A DNA stretch of 64,000 bases from Pseudomonas gingeri (GTDB lineage: Bacteria; Pseudomonadota; Gammaproteobacteria; Pseudomonadales; Pseudomonadaceae), in the NCBI RefSeq assembly GCF_013386115.1, contig NZ_JACAOR010000002.1, positions 568,383 through 632,382 on the forward strand, written 5' to 3'. A model generated the notes under the pieces. The model was not told the DNA's origin and searched no databases. It saw only the letters and a list, made by a program, of their open reading frames with translations. The position numbers were made by a program, and so were the translations under genes. Shown in pieces: positions 46,042-55,752 of the stretch; the first letter of the stretch is position 1; each line of letters opens with the position of its first letter.

Positions 46042-47484
46042 TCAGATGCCCAGGCAGAGGTATTTGATTTCCAGGTAGTCTTCGATGCCGTACTTGGAGC
46101 CTTCACGGCCCAGGCCCGACGCCTTGATGCCGCCGAACGGCGCGACTTCGTTGGAGATCAGCCCGGTGTTGACGCCGACCATGCCGTATTCCAGGGCCTC
46201 GGCCACACGGAACACGCGGCCCAGGTCACGGGCATAGAAGTACGAAGCCAGGCCGAACTCGGTGTCGTTGGACATCGCGATGACTTCGGCTTCGTCCTTG
46301 AAGCGGAACAGCGGCGCCAGAGGACCGAAGGTTTCTTCCTTGGCCACGGCGGCATCCTTGGAGACATTGACCAGGATGGTCGGCTCGAAGAAGTTGCCTT
46401 CGATGGACTTGCCGCCGGCCAGCAGGGTCGCGCCTTTGCTCAGGGCGTCGGCGATATGTTCCTGGACCTTGGCCACGGCTTTCTCGTCGATCAGCGGACC
46501 GGTGGTGGTGCCTTCTTCCAGACCGTTGCCGATCTTGAGCTTGGCGACGGCCACTTTCAGCTTCTCGGCGAACGCATCGTAGACCGCGTCCTGGATGTAC
46601 AGGCGGTTGGCGCAGACGCAGGTCTGGCCGTTGTTGCGGTACTTGGAAATGATCGCGCCTTCGACGGCCTTGTCCAGGTCAGCGTCGTCGAACACGATGA
46701 ACGGGGCGTTGCCGCCCAGCTCCAGGGAGACTTTCTTGATGTCCTTGGCGCACTCGGCCATCAGCTGGCGACCGATCTCGGTCGAACCGGTGAAGGACAG
46801 CTTGCGCACGATCGGGTTGCTGGTCAGCTCGCTGCCGATATCGCCGGCGCTGCCGGACACCACGCTGAACACGCCTTTCGGAATGCCGGCGCGCTGGGCC
46901 AGTTCCGCCAGGGCGAAGGCCGAGAACGGGGTCTGCGAAGCGGGCTTGAGCACCATGGTGCAACCGGCGGCCAGGGCCGGGCCGGCTTTACGGGTGATCA
47001 TCGCGGCCGGGAAGTTCCACGGGGTGATGGCGGCGGTCACGCCGATCGGCTGCTTGATCACGATCAGGCGCTTGTCCGGCTGGTGACCCGGGATCACATC
47101 GCCATAGACACGCTTGGCTTCTTCGGCGAACCACTCGATGAACGACGCGGCATAGACGATTTCGCCCTTGGCTTCGGCCAATGGCTTGCCTTGTTCGAGG
47201 GTCATCAGGCGGGCCAGGTCGTCCTGGTTCTCGATCATCAGTTCGAACCAGCGACGCAGTTTGTTCGAACGCTCCTTGGCGGTCAGGGCACGCCAGGCCG
47301 GCAGGGCCTTGTCAGCGGCTTCGATAGCACGACGGGTTTCGGCAGCGCCCATTTTCGGCACGGTGCCCAGGATTTCGCCCGTGGCCGGGTTGTTGACCTT
47401 GATCGTCTGACCATTGTCCGCGTCGACCCAGGCCCCATCGATAAAGGCTTGCTGGCGGAACAACTGGCTGTCTTTGAGCTGCAT
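46042..47484 (-). CDS. gabD: NADP-dependent succinate-semialdehyde dehydrogenase GabD
   Basis: A 480-aa aldehyde dehydrogenase that oxidises succinate semialdehyde to succinate. The catalytic residues are Cys289 (NNGQTCVCANR) and Glu255 (SLELGGNAPF), and the cofactor loop is FTGSTEIGR. The start at 47484 has AAGGA upstream and gives the GabD length. It works with GabT in GABA degradation. A 313-bp regulatory region lies upstream. Confidence 0.96.
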   Translation of the reverse strand: MQLKDSQLFRQQAFIDGAWVDADNGQTIKVNNPATGEILGTVPKMGAAETRRAIEAADKALPAWRALTAKERSNKLRRWFELMIENQDDLARLMTLEQGKPLAEAKGEIVYAASFIEWFAEEAKRVYGDVIPGHQPDKRLIVIKQPIGVTAAITPWNFPAAMITRKAGPALAAGCTMVLKPASQTPFSAFALAELAQRAGIPKGVFSVVSGSAGDIGSELTSNPIVRKLSFTGSTEIGRQLMAECAKDIKKVSLELGGNAPFIVFDDADLDKAVEGAIISKYRNNGQTCVCANRLYIQDAVYDAFAEKLKVAVAKLKIGNGLEEGTTTGPLIDEKAVAKVQEHIADALSKGATLLAGGKSIEGNFFEPTILVNVSKDAAVAKEETFGPLAPLFRFKDEAEVIAMSNDTEFGLASYFYARDLGRVFRVAEALEYGMVGVNTGLISNEVAPFGGIKASGLGREGSKYGIEDYLEIKYLCLGI

Positions 47485-47639
47485 GTAGGCTTTCCTTAAC
47501 AGCACCGCGCATGCGCGGAGCGAATTATTGATTGTAGAAAGGCGCCTTGGTGGCTGCCGTCAGGAAATTCATTCACCGGGCCGAAGCACATAAATAGCGC
47601 ACATGAGATGGATGTGCGGTTCAGCACCCAGACAAGAGC

Positions 47640-47655
47640 GTTTGAAATCTCAAAC
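47640..47655. promoter_or_regulatory. GTTTGA-N4-TCAAAC palindrome upstream of gabD
   Basis: A perfect 6-bp inverted repeat with a 4-base spacer, 156 bp before the gabD start. It could be an operator for a gab regulator encoded elsewhere. Confidence 0.4.
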
Positions 47656-47757
47656 GAATCCTAGGATCAATGGGGGTAAAGGACAATAGTCTGTTCGAAA
47701 AAAAGAACGAAAATGCCGCGTTTGCGGGGTTTTTCTGATCAACGTAGACCTTGGGGC

Positions 47758-47785
47758 TTCGCGATGCCGTTCGACATCGCGAAGT
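47758..47785. other. Hairpin after the RebB-family gene
   Basis: CTTCGCGATG pairs with CATCGCGAAG around CCGTTCGA. It ends 12 bp past the gene's stop codon on the minus strand. No T run follows, so a terminator role is uncertain. Confidence 0.5.
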
Positions 47786-47797
47786 GGCAAGCGTCGC

Positions 47798-48112
47798 TCA
47801 GGACTTGAACGAATTGAGCACCGTCAGCAGGCTGGTGAGATTGTCCGCCACCCCGCCTTGCGCCACCTTCTCGGTGGCCTGCGCGCTGGAGGCGGTATCC
47901 TCGCTGTAGATCTGCATCACCCCCTGGTTGGTGGCGGCCTGGGCTTCAGCGTTCTGCTGTTGCTGATCCTCGACGGCGTTTTCGAACACGATGCCGGTGG
48001 AGTGGGCCGCGGTTTGATAGAGATTGCCCAGCGCCGCGGCGGGGGCTTCGCCGACGACCTTGACGTTGCTCTGGGTCACGGCATCGGTGATTTGCTCATT
48101 GACGGTAGCCAT
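47798..48112 (-). CDS. RebB family R-body protein
   Basis: A 104-aa protein of the RebB family: NEQITDAVTQSNVKVVGEAPA, ALGNLYQTAAHSTGIVFENAV and EDQQQQNAEAQAATNQGVMQIY are the family hallmarks. RebB proteins polymerise into R-bodies, coiled ribbons that unroll with a change of pH and break membranes in Caedibacter. R-body loci usually hold several RebB copies plus accessory and regulatory genes; here only one copy is seen, and no regulator. AAGGAAG lies upstream of the ATG. It is flanked by gabD and tRNA-Arg. Confidence 0.88.
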   Translation of the reverse strand: MATVNEQITDAVTQSNVKVVGEAPAAALGNLYQTAAHSTGIVFENAVEDQQQQNAEAQAATNQGVMQIYSEDTASSAQATEKVAQGGVADNLTSLLTVLNSFKS

Positions 48113-48365
48113 ACCTTAACTTCCTTTGTCAGTACGAATACGTGCCGGGTTCGGGGGACAAGCGAAGACCAGGCGCCGGATCGGCACGCACAACCGGCGT
48201 CACCCGAGGGTGATCCCGGATCCGTGGAGCGTCAATGCCTGCCGGACGGACTGCGCGGAGCGAGACGGGCCGGGGGGTACGCAAGTGAAACCCCACAAAG
48301 GGAATTTCCCGACAAAACCCGAATGGACGCCCCGAGCCGACATGGGTATGATGTCGCCCGCATAA

Positions 48366-48442
48366 GCACCAGTAGCTCAGCTGGATAGAGTACTGCCCTC
48401 CGAAGGCAGGGGTCGTGGGTTCGAATCCCGCCTGGTGCACCA
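48366..48442 (+). tRNA. tRNA-Arg (anticodon CCG)
   Basis: A 77-nt cloverleaf. The acceptor stem GCACCAG pairs with CTGGTGC, the D-arm is AGCTCAGCTGGATAGAGT, the anticodon stem CTGCC/GGCAG holds loop CTCCGAA (anticodon CCG), the T-arm is GTGGGTTCGAATCCCGC and the CCA end is encoded. It reads CGG codons. Confidence 0.98.
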
Positions 48443-48452
48443 TCTGCAAATA

Positions 48453-48488
48453 AAATGCCCCGAATCGTTGATCCGGGGCATTTTTGTT
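48453..48488. terminator. Terminator after tRNA-Arg, bidirectional
   Basis: AATGCCCCG-AATCGTTGAT-CCGGGGCATT followed by TTTGTTTTT on the plus strand; the A-rich left flank lets it also end the long minus-strand gene that stops at 48535. Confidence 0.88.
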
Positions 48489-48534
48489 TTTGGGTCTGGT
48501 CCATGATCAGGCACTACGAGCCACAACCATCACC

Positions 48535-51500
48535 CTAGACCGCCCGAGTAAAAAACACCGTGATCAACCCGGTGTCCGTCGAGCGCTGCAAGCCCGCGAT
48601 GATTTTCACCAGGCGCCCCTCGTTCATCGCTTCCTTGACCGGCTTGAGCACCGCGCGCTGGCCCAGGGGCCTGAACTCGAAATGCCGGTTGAACCAGTCA
48701 TCCGACAATTGCCGGGGCCCCGCCTGGTAGCGGGTCAGGGGCACCGAGCGCTTGTCGGTCCATTTGAGCATGACGTAGTAGAGGTGGTTGGAGCCGGGGT
48801 GGGTACAGTACAGGTTGACCGTATTGAAGGACTGGGATTTCGGGATCTCGTTCACGACAAAGCCATGACGGCGCAGGATGCCGATGACGGCGGTCTCGCT
48901 GTTCGAGGCCAGCTCGGCAATGCGCGCCGGCCCCCGGGCATCGAACAACCGTGGATCGACGGCCTGGAGCGGTTCGAAGTCCAGGCGGGAAAACCCCACC
49001 GAGTCGGTCGCGCGACCGATGGAAAAGTGGGTCCGCCCCAGGGCCTGGGCATCGAGCTCGCGCAACAGCACGTCCATGTGCACGCCCCGCAGGCTCCAGG
49101 CTTCCTGCGTGCGCTTGAGCGCGACCATGCGGCTCGCCGTGACCGACCTGTAGGCGACATCGCTGCGCTCGATCAGTCGGTTGATCGTCCTCTGCAGGCT
49201 GATCGGCGTCATGCCCCGCAGCGGCTGCGCCAGGGACTGTTCCATCGGCTCGCCGAACAGGGCGGCACGCACCGTCCAGGTTTGGCTGGGCGGGTCAAAC
49301 GTGGCCGGTATCGGCTGCTCGTCCAGATGGCTCCACCAGTGGCTGAAATCGATTCGGGCCAGAGCGGCCGACGGACCGGGGCGCTTCAGGAAGACGATAT
49401 CGGGATGAACCTGCGAACCGTCGGGCAGCAGCTCGAAATAGCGCCCGTCCAGTTTCAGCAGGCGCCCCATGTCGGCCCCCCGTCTCGTATAGATCCCCCG
49501 GCTCGCCGACAGCTCCACGAGCTGTTCGTTTTCCAGGAGCAATCCCCGTATCGCCCAATCCGCAGGTAACAAGGCCGGTCGACGGGTCATCCACTCCAGT
49601 TGCAGCACCGGGGCGGCGGCAGGCTGCGACGGCGCGGGCGGTGTCCAGGGTTGCCACATCGCGCGACTGGGACCCGGCTGCGGCTCGGGCACATCGGCAC
49701 GCAACAGGTATTCACCCGGTTCGTGGATGTGCAGGATCAGTTCATTGTCCTGCGTGGCGGTTTTCTTCAGGCGCAGGCTGCTTTCGCCCTTGGCCTGGTA
49801 GACCTCGTAGCGCTTGCTGCCATCGGTGATGAACTGCACCCCGTTCTTCACGTAGCTGCCGGCATTGGTCGGGCCGTGCAGGGCCACGGCGTCATCCCCG
49901 GCGATGTTCGCTTCGTAGCCCGGCAGAATCGGCCGGGGCCTGGCAGAACGGTCGAGTTTTTTCAGGGCCATCGCGCCCTTGTGGGAAAGGGCCTGGCGCT
50001 GGGACAGGCTCTTCAGCGCCGCGCGCGGCCAGAGCCCCTGGCCGACCCTCGCCGGCCGGGTGGCCAGGCCGGCGGGAAAGAACGTCAGGGCAGCGTCGAC
50101 CAACGTCATGTGCGCGACCTTGAACAGTTCCAGGGCATCGCGTGGATCGCCGCTGCGATGAAACCGGCGCAAGGCCACGGCCGTCTCGTAGGCATTGACC
50201 GCGACACTGACCACGGGCACCACCGACAACACCCGGCGCCAGTAGGCCGAGCGCTCTTCGCGTTCACGCAGCTCGCGCAACTGCGCCAGTTGCCGATTGG
50301 AGTTCGAGACCGACCGGGCACGTTGCTGCGCCCGCAGGACAAAGGCATGCGCCAGGAGCAGCGACAGATCGCAACGCTCGGTTTTCACCAGCCGCAACCA
50401 GTGCCCGGGATTTTCCGCGATCTCGCGCCGTACCTCCTTTTCCAGCGCGGCGGAATCCGGCATGGGGGATTCCGGCTCGCTCGTCCACCAGCTCCTGATG
50501 ACCTTGAGCAACGTGGTGGACCTGGCCGCGACAACCGGCGTGGCTGCCGCGGATTGCAGGACCAGCGCAGCTCCGTCACCCCGCAGGGAGGCCAGTCGCG
50601 GCGAATACGCCCCCTGTTCCGCCGGATAACCCTCGACCACCTCCCGGTCCCAGCCCGCCGCCAGGCGCTGCACGATATCCGCCACCCGCTGCGACGCCTG
50701 CTCGGTCTTGACCAGCGCCCGTTGCGCCGCCGCCAGATCGGCGTGTTCGGTCAGCACCTGCTCATGGGGAGCCCCCGGCAGGTAGACCAGGGTTTTCCCG
50801 GAAATCCTGTCATGGATCGCCACCGCGTTGCCCACATGCCGCGCCCGGGCAAACGCCCGACCGGCGAAGGTAACCCGATGCAATTCGAGGTCCAGGCGCG
50901 CGGTCCGCAAGTCCACGGCGAACTCGGCGTTCAGGGCCACCTCGAAGGCCTCGGCCGCCCAGTCGCCGAGCCCTTGTTGCCGGGCACTGAACAACTCCAT
51001 CGCGGCGCGTTGCCTGACCAGGCGGTACAACAGCGCGCGGTCGAATGCCCGGGGCTGTTCGCGCCGGGGATCCTCCACGCCGTAGAAAGCCCGCTGGATC
51101 AGGCTGTCGTACTGGCCGCCAAGGTCGAGGGCGGAAATCGTCGCGATCAGGTAATCGGGGGTCAGGCGCTGCTGCCAGGCGGGGTCCAGGAGCCGCCCGT
51201 GTTGCAGGCGCCGGCGGCTACCCATGGATTGCGGATCGAGGTTCTCCAGGGCCAGGCGCAGCAGGCTGTAGGTATGTCGCGTGTCGCTGACCACGGTCTT
51301 CGGGCCCGACTCGCCCACTACGCGCTCGGGGTGACCGGCCCACACCCGCTCGACGCTGTCGGGAAGATCGAACAGCGGTTTGTCGATATCCAGCCCCGGA
51401 TACCAGCCGTCCTGCCTGAGCCGCTCGATGAGTTTTCCCCGGGCGAAGTCATCCAGGTCCGGCAGTTGCCGTTCCAGCTTGAGCTCCAGGGCCTGCACGC

Positions 51501-53781
51501 TGTTCTGGTAGCGCGCCAGCCGCCGCGCATACTGCTGGCGCGTCGACCGGGACGCCCCGGACAACCAGGCGGGCAGGCCCTGCGCCTGCACCGCGCCGAG
51601 TTGCAGTGCGGCCAGGTTGTCTAGCGCCCGTTCCCGGGCGTCGTGGCCGGGCACCGCGAGGTTTTGCGCCAGCTCATCGGCCAGCCATTGCAGGGAGCCG
51701 GGCGCATCGGCGACTTGCGAAAAAGGACGCAGGCCGCCCTCGACCGCCCGGCAGACCCGCAGGTAAGCCTGGATCTGTTGCTGGAGCCCGTGCTGCAAGG
51801 CATCCGCGACAATGGGCAGGTAATGCACGGCCAGCCGCTCGCCGGCCGGCAGGCTGCGCACCCAGCGCCGCGCATCGCCACGCTGGTCCCGGGCAATCAG
51901 CGGCCAGAGGCTGTCACATTCCGGACTGAGCAGGGTGATGCCCAGCCGTTGCGCCAGGCTGTCCAGGCTGATGAAGCGTTGCAGACCGCCCTGGCGTCCC
52001 GGCACGAACAGCAGCGCCGAGGTGCTCACGCGCCGATCCGCCAGGGCCTGGCGGGTACTGATGACACAGGCCCCCGTCAGCAGCCAGGGCGAGTCGTCGG
52101 GCCCCACGGCGATACCGACGATCCGTGTATCGCTGGCCACCCGCCCGGGTGGCGCTTGCGGCAGCACATCGAGGATCCGCTCCAGTTCCTTCTGATCCAG
52201 CAGTCCGAGCCGGTGTTGAATCCGTGCCTCGTACAACAGTGCCTGGCAGCGCCCCTTGAGCCATTTTTCGCCAAGATCGTTGCCCTTCCCGTCCGCCTGC
52301 CAGAACCCGGCTCGCGACCAGTCCTGCCGGTCCCGCAGCAGCGCCTGGAGGTCGGCCGCCTGTTGTCGCCAGCGCTCGTGATCCCCCAGCAACTCGTTAT
52401 AGACCGGACTGTCGCGCCCGGGGCCCGGTTCATCCAGCAGCTTTAGGAGTCCACGCTCCTGCTGGCGCAGCTTGCTCTGGCGCAGGCGCACGGGAAGGTC
52501 CATGGCCAGGCTGCCGAAGGTGATCTCGAGCATCCGGCGGTGCTCGTCGCGCAGCAGCCGTTGCGCCAGCGCCGTCCTCACCGCCGGCAGGCCGGTCAGG
52601 GCGGTGCGCGATTCCTGCATGGCTTCCACCGCCTGCAGTGGCGTCAGGCGCGCGGCATCGGCCAGGCCCTCGGGCAACATGTATGCGCTATTGAGCAGCA
52701 AGGCGGCGGCCCATTCGTTGGCCAGTTGGGTCTCCAGCCGGCTCAGGGCGCTGTGGGCGAAGGCATCGCCGGCGAGCGCCGCGCTGTCCTGGAAATGGTA
52801 AGGCAGGGCCGGTCGCGCGCCCTGGGGAAACAGGCGATGACGCTCCTGCAACGCCAGCAACTGCCAGGGTCGGTAATTGCCCGGAGCATTGAGCACTTCC
52901 GGAAGCCGGCGGTGCATTTCAGCCGGATCGGCGAACTCGAAGAACTCCACGGGCGCACCGGGCACGAAGACCACCTGCCTGCCCCGCCGGACACTGCCGG
53001 TCCCGTGCAGGTGCAGGCTGCCGCTCAGGGCCAGCGTCGCCTGGCCTTCCGCCGGCCAGACCAGCTCCGAGACCATGAGCCGCGCCCAGCGGTCGCCGGC
53101 CAGCGTCCGTGCCTCGGGGGTCGGGGCATCCAGCAGCCCCATCAGCATATTGACCGCGCCAGCGGACAAACCGCCGAGGCCATAGGCCAACAGGACCTTG
53201 TCGTGGAACAACAGCTTGTGCAGTTCGATCAGGCGCTCCCGGCGCGACAGGTTGCTGTCATACGCCGGCTGCTCCCAGTAGCTGCGCAGGGCCGTATCGA
53301 TACGGGAAGACAGCCCCAGGGACTTCAGGTGCGCCAGCACCTGCCCGGGGTCCAGTTGCAGGGCATTGTCCGGCTCGCCGACCAGGCCCAGGCGCACACC
53401 AAGGCCCGAGCCCAGGGACAGGAACGGATTGCGCAACAGCGACATGGCGACCTGTGCCAGGGTCCGCGCCAACTGCCCGTCGCCACAACGCAGTGGCGGG
53501 ATGAACAGGAGCCGATGCGGATCATGCCCGAAGGCTTCGCTCAGGAGCCGCTGGAGCACGTCGCCGATCCGTGGCGCCCGCTCGAAAAGCCGCTTGAGTC
53601 GATATTGGCTGTCGAGTCCGCGCACCAGCGCCGCCTGGAGCCGGTTGAGCAGCAGGCTGGGGCGTTTCGACAGGGCGAGACGCTCGGCGAGTTGCTTGCC
53701 GAAGTGCTCCAGCGCCGCCTCGGGGGCGGACAGGGCAGGAGCTTCAACGCCGTTGGCCGGTTCCTGTAAGACCGTGTTCAT
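48535..53781 (-). CDS. Large dermonecrotic-toxin-like (DUF6543-type) protein
   Basis: A 1748-aa protein without a signal peptide. It is leucine-, arginine- and alanine-rich and mostly helical. A motif of hydrophobic residues, V/L-PG, then an aromatic or hydrophobic run and R-L occurs three times: VVFVPGAPVEFFEF (about 270), ALLFVPGRQGGLQRF (about 590) and TLVYLPGAPHEQVL (about 1000). The third sits in a stretch (LTPDYLIATISALDLGGQYDSLIQRAF onward, trimmed) typical of Pseudomonas dermonecrotic toxin domain (DUF6543) proteins. A short hydrophobic segment lies near 1185-1200. The final 160 residues look like a separate domain. The ATG at 53781 has GGGG at 7 bases; the in-frame ATG at 53787 does not. 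It lies alone between tRNA-Arg and pgaD. A toxin or effector role is inferred from family only. Confidence 0.8.
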   Translation of the reverse strand: MNTVLQEPANGVEAPALSAPEAALEHFGKQLAERLALSKRPSLLLNRLQAALVRGLDSQYRLKRLFERAPRIGDVLQRLLSEAFGHDPHRLLFIPPLRCGDGQLARTLAQVAMSLLRNPFLSLGSGLGVRLGLVGEPDNALQLDPGQVLAHLKSLGLSSRIDTALRSYWEQPAYDSNLSRRERLIELHKLLFHDKVLLAYGLGGLSAGAVNMLMGLLDAPTPEARTLAGDRWARLMVSELVWPAEGQATLALSGSLHLHGTGSVRRGRQVVFVPGAPVEFFEFADPAEMHRRLPEVLNAPGNYRPWQLLALQERHRLFPQGARPALPYHFQDSAALAGDAFAHSALSRLETQLANEWAAALLLNSAYMLPEGLADAARLTPLQAVEAMQESRTALTGLPAVRTALAQRLLRDEHRRMLEITFGSLAMDLPVRLRQSKLRQQERGLLKLLDEPGPGRDSPVYNELLGDHERWRQQAADLQALLRDRQDWSRAGFWQADGKGNDLGEKWLKGRCQALLYEARIQHRLGLLDQKELERILDVLPQAPPGRVASDTRIVGIAVGPDDSPWLLTGACVISTRQALADRRVSTSALLFVPGRQGGLQRFISLDSLAQRLGITLLSPECDSLWPLIARDQRGDARRWVRSLPAGERLAVHYLPIVADALQHGLQQQIQAYLRVCRAVEGGLRPFSQVADAPGSLQWLADELAQNLAVPGHDARERALDNLAALQLGAVQAQGLPAWLSGASRSTRQQYARRLARYQNSVQALELKLERQLPDLDDFARGKLIERLRQDGWYPGLDIDKPLFDLPDSVERVWAGHPERVVGESGPKTVVSDTRHTYSLLRLALENLDPQSMGSRRRLQHGRLLDPAWQQRLTPDYLIATISALDLGGQYDSLIQRAFYGVEDPRREQPRAFDRALLYRLVRQRAAMELFSARQQGLGDWAAEAFEVALNAEFAVDLRTARLDLELHRVTFAGRAFARARHVGNAVAIHDRISGKTLVYLPGAPHEQVLTEHADLAAAQRALVKTEQASQRVADIVQRLAAGWDREVVEGYPAEQGAYSPRLASLRGDGAALVLQSAAATPVVAARSTTLLKVIRSWWTSEPESPMPDSAALEKEVRREIAENPGHWLRLVKTERCDLSLLLAHAFVLRAQQRARSVSNSNRQLAQLRELREREERSAYWRRVLSVVPVVSVAVNAYETAVALRRFHRSGDPRDALELFKVAHMTLVDAALTFFPAGLATRPARVGQGLWPRAALKSLSQRQALSHKGAMALKKLDRSARPRPILPGYEANIAGDDAVALHGPTNAGSYVKNGVQFITDGSKRYEVYQAKGESSLRLKKTATQDNELILHIHEPGEYLLRADVPEPQPGPSRAMWQPWTPPAPSQPAAAPVLQLEWMTRRPALLPADWAIRGLLLENEQLVELSASRGIYTRRGADMGRLLKLDGRYFELLPDGSQVHPDIVFLKRPGPSAALARIDFSHWWSHLDEQPIPATFDPPSQTWTVRAALFGEPMEQSLAQPLRGMTPISLQRTINRLIERSDVAYRSVTASRMVALKRTQEAWSLRGVHMDVLLRELDAQALGRTHFSIGRATDSVGFSRLDFEPLQAVDPRLFDARGPARIAELASNSETAVIGILRRHGFVVNEIPKSQSFNTVNLYCTHPGSNHLYYVMLKWTDKRSVPLTRYQAGPRQLSDDWFNRHFEFRPLGQRAVLKPVKEAMNEGRLVKIIAGLQRSTDTGLITVFFTRAV

Positions 53782-53887
53782 GGGCATTCCCCTTTTCCAT
53801 GGAAAAAGGAGAAAGCCTAGAGCCCGGCCCGGCATGCCCAGGCACTAGATAATTAACCACCAGCGGTGATCGCGGCCTGGAACGTTT

Positions 53888-54400
53888 TCACTCGGCCTTG
53901 CCATCATCGTCCGACGGCAGGCGGATCACCCGCGGATGGGCCGGCGGCGCCAGTGGCGGCGGTTGCTCCTGCGGCTCGACCCGGTACAGGTGCGTGATCA
54001 CTTCGCTGACCCCACCATGTTCGTCGTTGTGCACGATCATCGTCGCCGACTGGCGCATCCGGGCGAAGTTCTCGCCGCTCAGCTTGAAGCTGCGGCTCAA
54101 GCCCTCGTCCCCCACCACCGGCGGAGCCAGGCGACGCTGGGCATAACCACGGCTCTTGCGCTGCTGATAACGCGCCCAGGCGATCAGCACCGCCGCGTTC
54201 AACAGGCCGATCCACAGATAGATCTGCAAGGTGTTCAGTGCTTCGAAGAACGAAATGTCGATCCGCGGCCCGGCATGCCCGTCGAGCAACGGCCACAAGC
54301 CCTGGATCAGCAGGTACAGCAGGCCGATCCAGGCCAGCAGGGTCAGCACCGCGTCGACGATCATCATGAAAGGCCGCTGGCGGGTTCGGAGGATTTTCAT
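53888..54400 (-). CDS. pgaD: PNAG biosynthesis protein PgaD
   Basis: A 170-aa inner-membrane protein with two helices ([25 protein letters not shown], trimmed, and [21 protein letters not shown]) and a cytoplasmic tail. PgaD binds PgaC and cyclic-di-GMP to activate poly-N-acetylglucosamine synthesis. It overlaps pgaC by 4 bp and is the last gene of pgaABCD. Confidence 0.9.
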   Translation of the reverse strand: MKILRTRQRPFMMIVDAVLTLLAWIGLLYLLIQGLWPLLDGHAGPRIDISFFEALNTLQIYLWIGLLNAAVLIAWARYQQRKSRGYAQRRLAPPVVGDEGLSRSFKLSGENFARMRQSATMIVHNDEHGGVSEVITHLYRVEPQEQPPPLAPPAHPRVIRLPSDDDGKAE

Positions 54401-55749
54401 GAGCGCACCTTCTGCTCGTCGTCGACAGGCTTGATCCCCCGGTCCGGACTGACCCAGCGGGCTCGCCTGCCGCCCTGGCCGAACAACACCCGGGGAAAGC
54501 TGACCAGGGTGGTGAAGAAGCTGATGAACCAGAACACCAGCGGGTACCAGACCACCCAGAACATGACTTTCCACAGGTCCCGTTCATAGCGGCGGTCAAT
54601 CAGCACGCTGACCGCGAACTGCCCCAGGCAGACCATCGCCAGCAACAGCCCGGTAAAGGATGGTGGCAGGATACGATGCACGGCGATCGGGGCCGGCATC
54701 TCGATAAACAGGCCCATGCAATAGAAGATGATCGACAGCAGGAAGGTAAACGCCCAGCCGGTCGACAGGCAGTATTCGAACAACAGCGGCCACAGGTAAC
54801 GGTGACGCCACTGCCAGATGCCGCGGATATTCTTGAACAGCACCTCCGCGCCGCCCTGGGCCCAGCGCAGCCGCTGCTTCCACAGCCCGCGCAGGGTCTC
54901 CGGCATGAGGATCCAGCACAGCGCCCGGGGCTCGTAGAAAACGCTCCAGTGATCCAGTTGCAGCTTCCAGCTGATGTCGATGTCTTCGGTGATCATGTCC
55001 GGGCTCCAGTAGCCCACCCGGTCCAGCGCCGTGCGACGGAAGGCACAGACCACGCCGGAGACGGTGAAGATCCGCCCGAAGACCCGCTGCGTACGCTTGA
55101 TCAAACCGATGATCGAGGAGAACTCGCCGACCTGGACCCGGCCGATCAGGGTCGAGCGGGTACGGATCCGCGGGTTGCCGGTGACCGCCCCCAGGCGGGC
55201 GTTATGCAGCAGCGGCGCCACCAGGTAGGCCGCCGTGTGCGGCGCCAGCAGGGCATCGCCGTCGATGCACACCAGGTACTCGCTGCGGGCCGCCACCGCG
55301 CCCATGCTCAAGGCCACCGCCTTGCCCTGGTTCTGCGCCAGGTGGATCACCCGCAGGCGCGGGTCCTGCTGCGCCAGGTCATCGAGCAACTGCCCGGTGT
55401 TGTCGCTGGAACCGTCATTGATGGCGATCACTTCGATATTCGGGTAGTGCTGGGCCAGCGCCGCCTCGATGGTCTCGCCGACGTTGTCACCTTCGTTGAA
55501 GCAGGGGATCAGGATCGAGATCAGCGGCTCGCCGGGCAGCGGCGGTGGCAGGGTGTCGGCTTCCCAGGGCCAGCGCCGCTCCCAGTGCAGCCAGAAGTAC
55601 AAGCCGCCGGCCATCCACAACCCCGACATGAACAACGGGTAGAAGAACACGAAGTCCATCAGGAATTGCCCGGTGACCAGGAAAATCACGCCCAGGGGAA
55701 ACCCCAGGACGAGCGCCAGGACGATCAGTGCCAGGATGCGATCCATCAT
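54397..55749 (-). CDS. pgaC: Poly-beta-1,6-N-acetyl-D-glucosamine synthase PgaC
   Basis: A 450-aa inner-membrane family-2 glycosyltransferase that polymerises UDP-GlcNAc. Two N-terminal helices, a cytoplasmic catalytic domain with Asp112, the DGD motif at 163-165, the base in TED (254-256) and the Q-x-x-R-W motif QRLRW (292-296), then C-terminal helices. It starts 3 bp after the pgaB stop. Cyclic-di-GMP control through PgaCD fits the several GGDEF proteins encoded nearby. Confidence 0.96.
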   Translation of the reverse strand: MMDRILALIVLALVLGFPLGVIFLVTGQFLMDFVFFYPLFMSGLWMAGGLYFWLHWERRWPWEADTLPPPLPGEPLISILIPCFNEGDNVGETIEAALAQHYPNIEVIAINDGSSDNTGQLLDDLAQQDPRLRVIHLAQNQGKAVALSMGAVAARSEYLVCIDGDALLAPHTAAYLVAPLLHNARLGAVTGNPRIRTRSTLIGRVQVGEFSSIIGLIKRTQRVFGRIFTVSGVVCAFRRTALDRVGYWSPDMITEDIDISWKLQLDHWSVFYEPRALCWILMPETLRGLWKQRLRWAQGGAEVLFKNIRGIWQWRHRYLWPLLFEYCLSTGWAFTFLLSIIFYCMGLFIEMPAPIAVHRILPPSFTGLLLAMVCLGQFAVSVLIDRRYERDLWKVMFWVVWYPLVFWFISFFTTLVSFPRVLFGQGGRRARWVSPDRGIKPVDDEQKVRS

Positions 55750-55752
55750 GAT

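Larger units (their letters stand above)
47485..47797. promoter_or_regulatory. gabD upstream region with candidate operator
   Basis: A 313-bp gap without a gene. It contains the palindrome GTTTGA-AATC-TCAAAC (47640-47655), a second small repeat GTTC-GAAAAAAA-GAAC (about 47693-47708), a plus-strand terminator-like CCGC-GTTT-GCGG-GGTTTTT (about 47716-47734) and the 10-bp hairpin CTTCGCGATG...CATCGCGAAG (about 47758-47785) just past the rebB-family gene. Confidence 0.5.

Noticed and set aside
48366..48442. tRNA-Arg as the attachment site of an integrated element
   Set aside because: No integrase gene, no repeated 3-prime end of the tRNA and no phage genes are seen in the following 15 kb.
49600..53769. 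Long plus-strand frames opposite the 1748-residue protein
   Set aside because: Same cause: antisense frame open through GC bias, with no ribosome-binding site and no recognisable domain.
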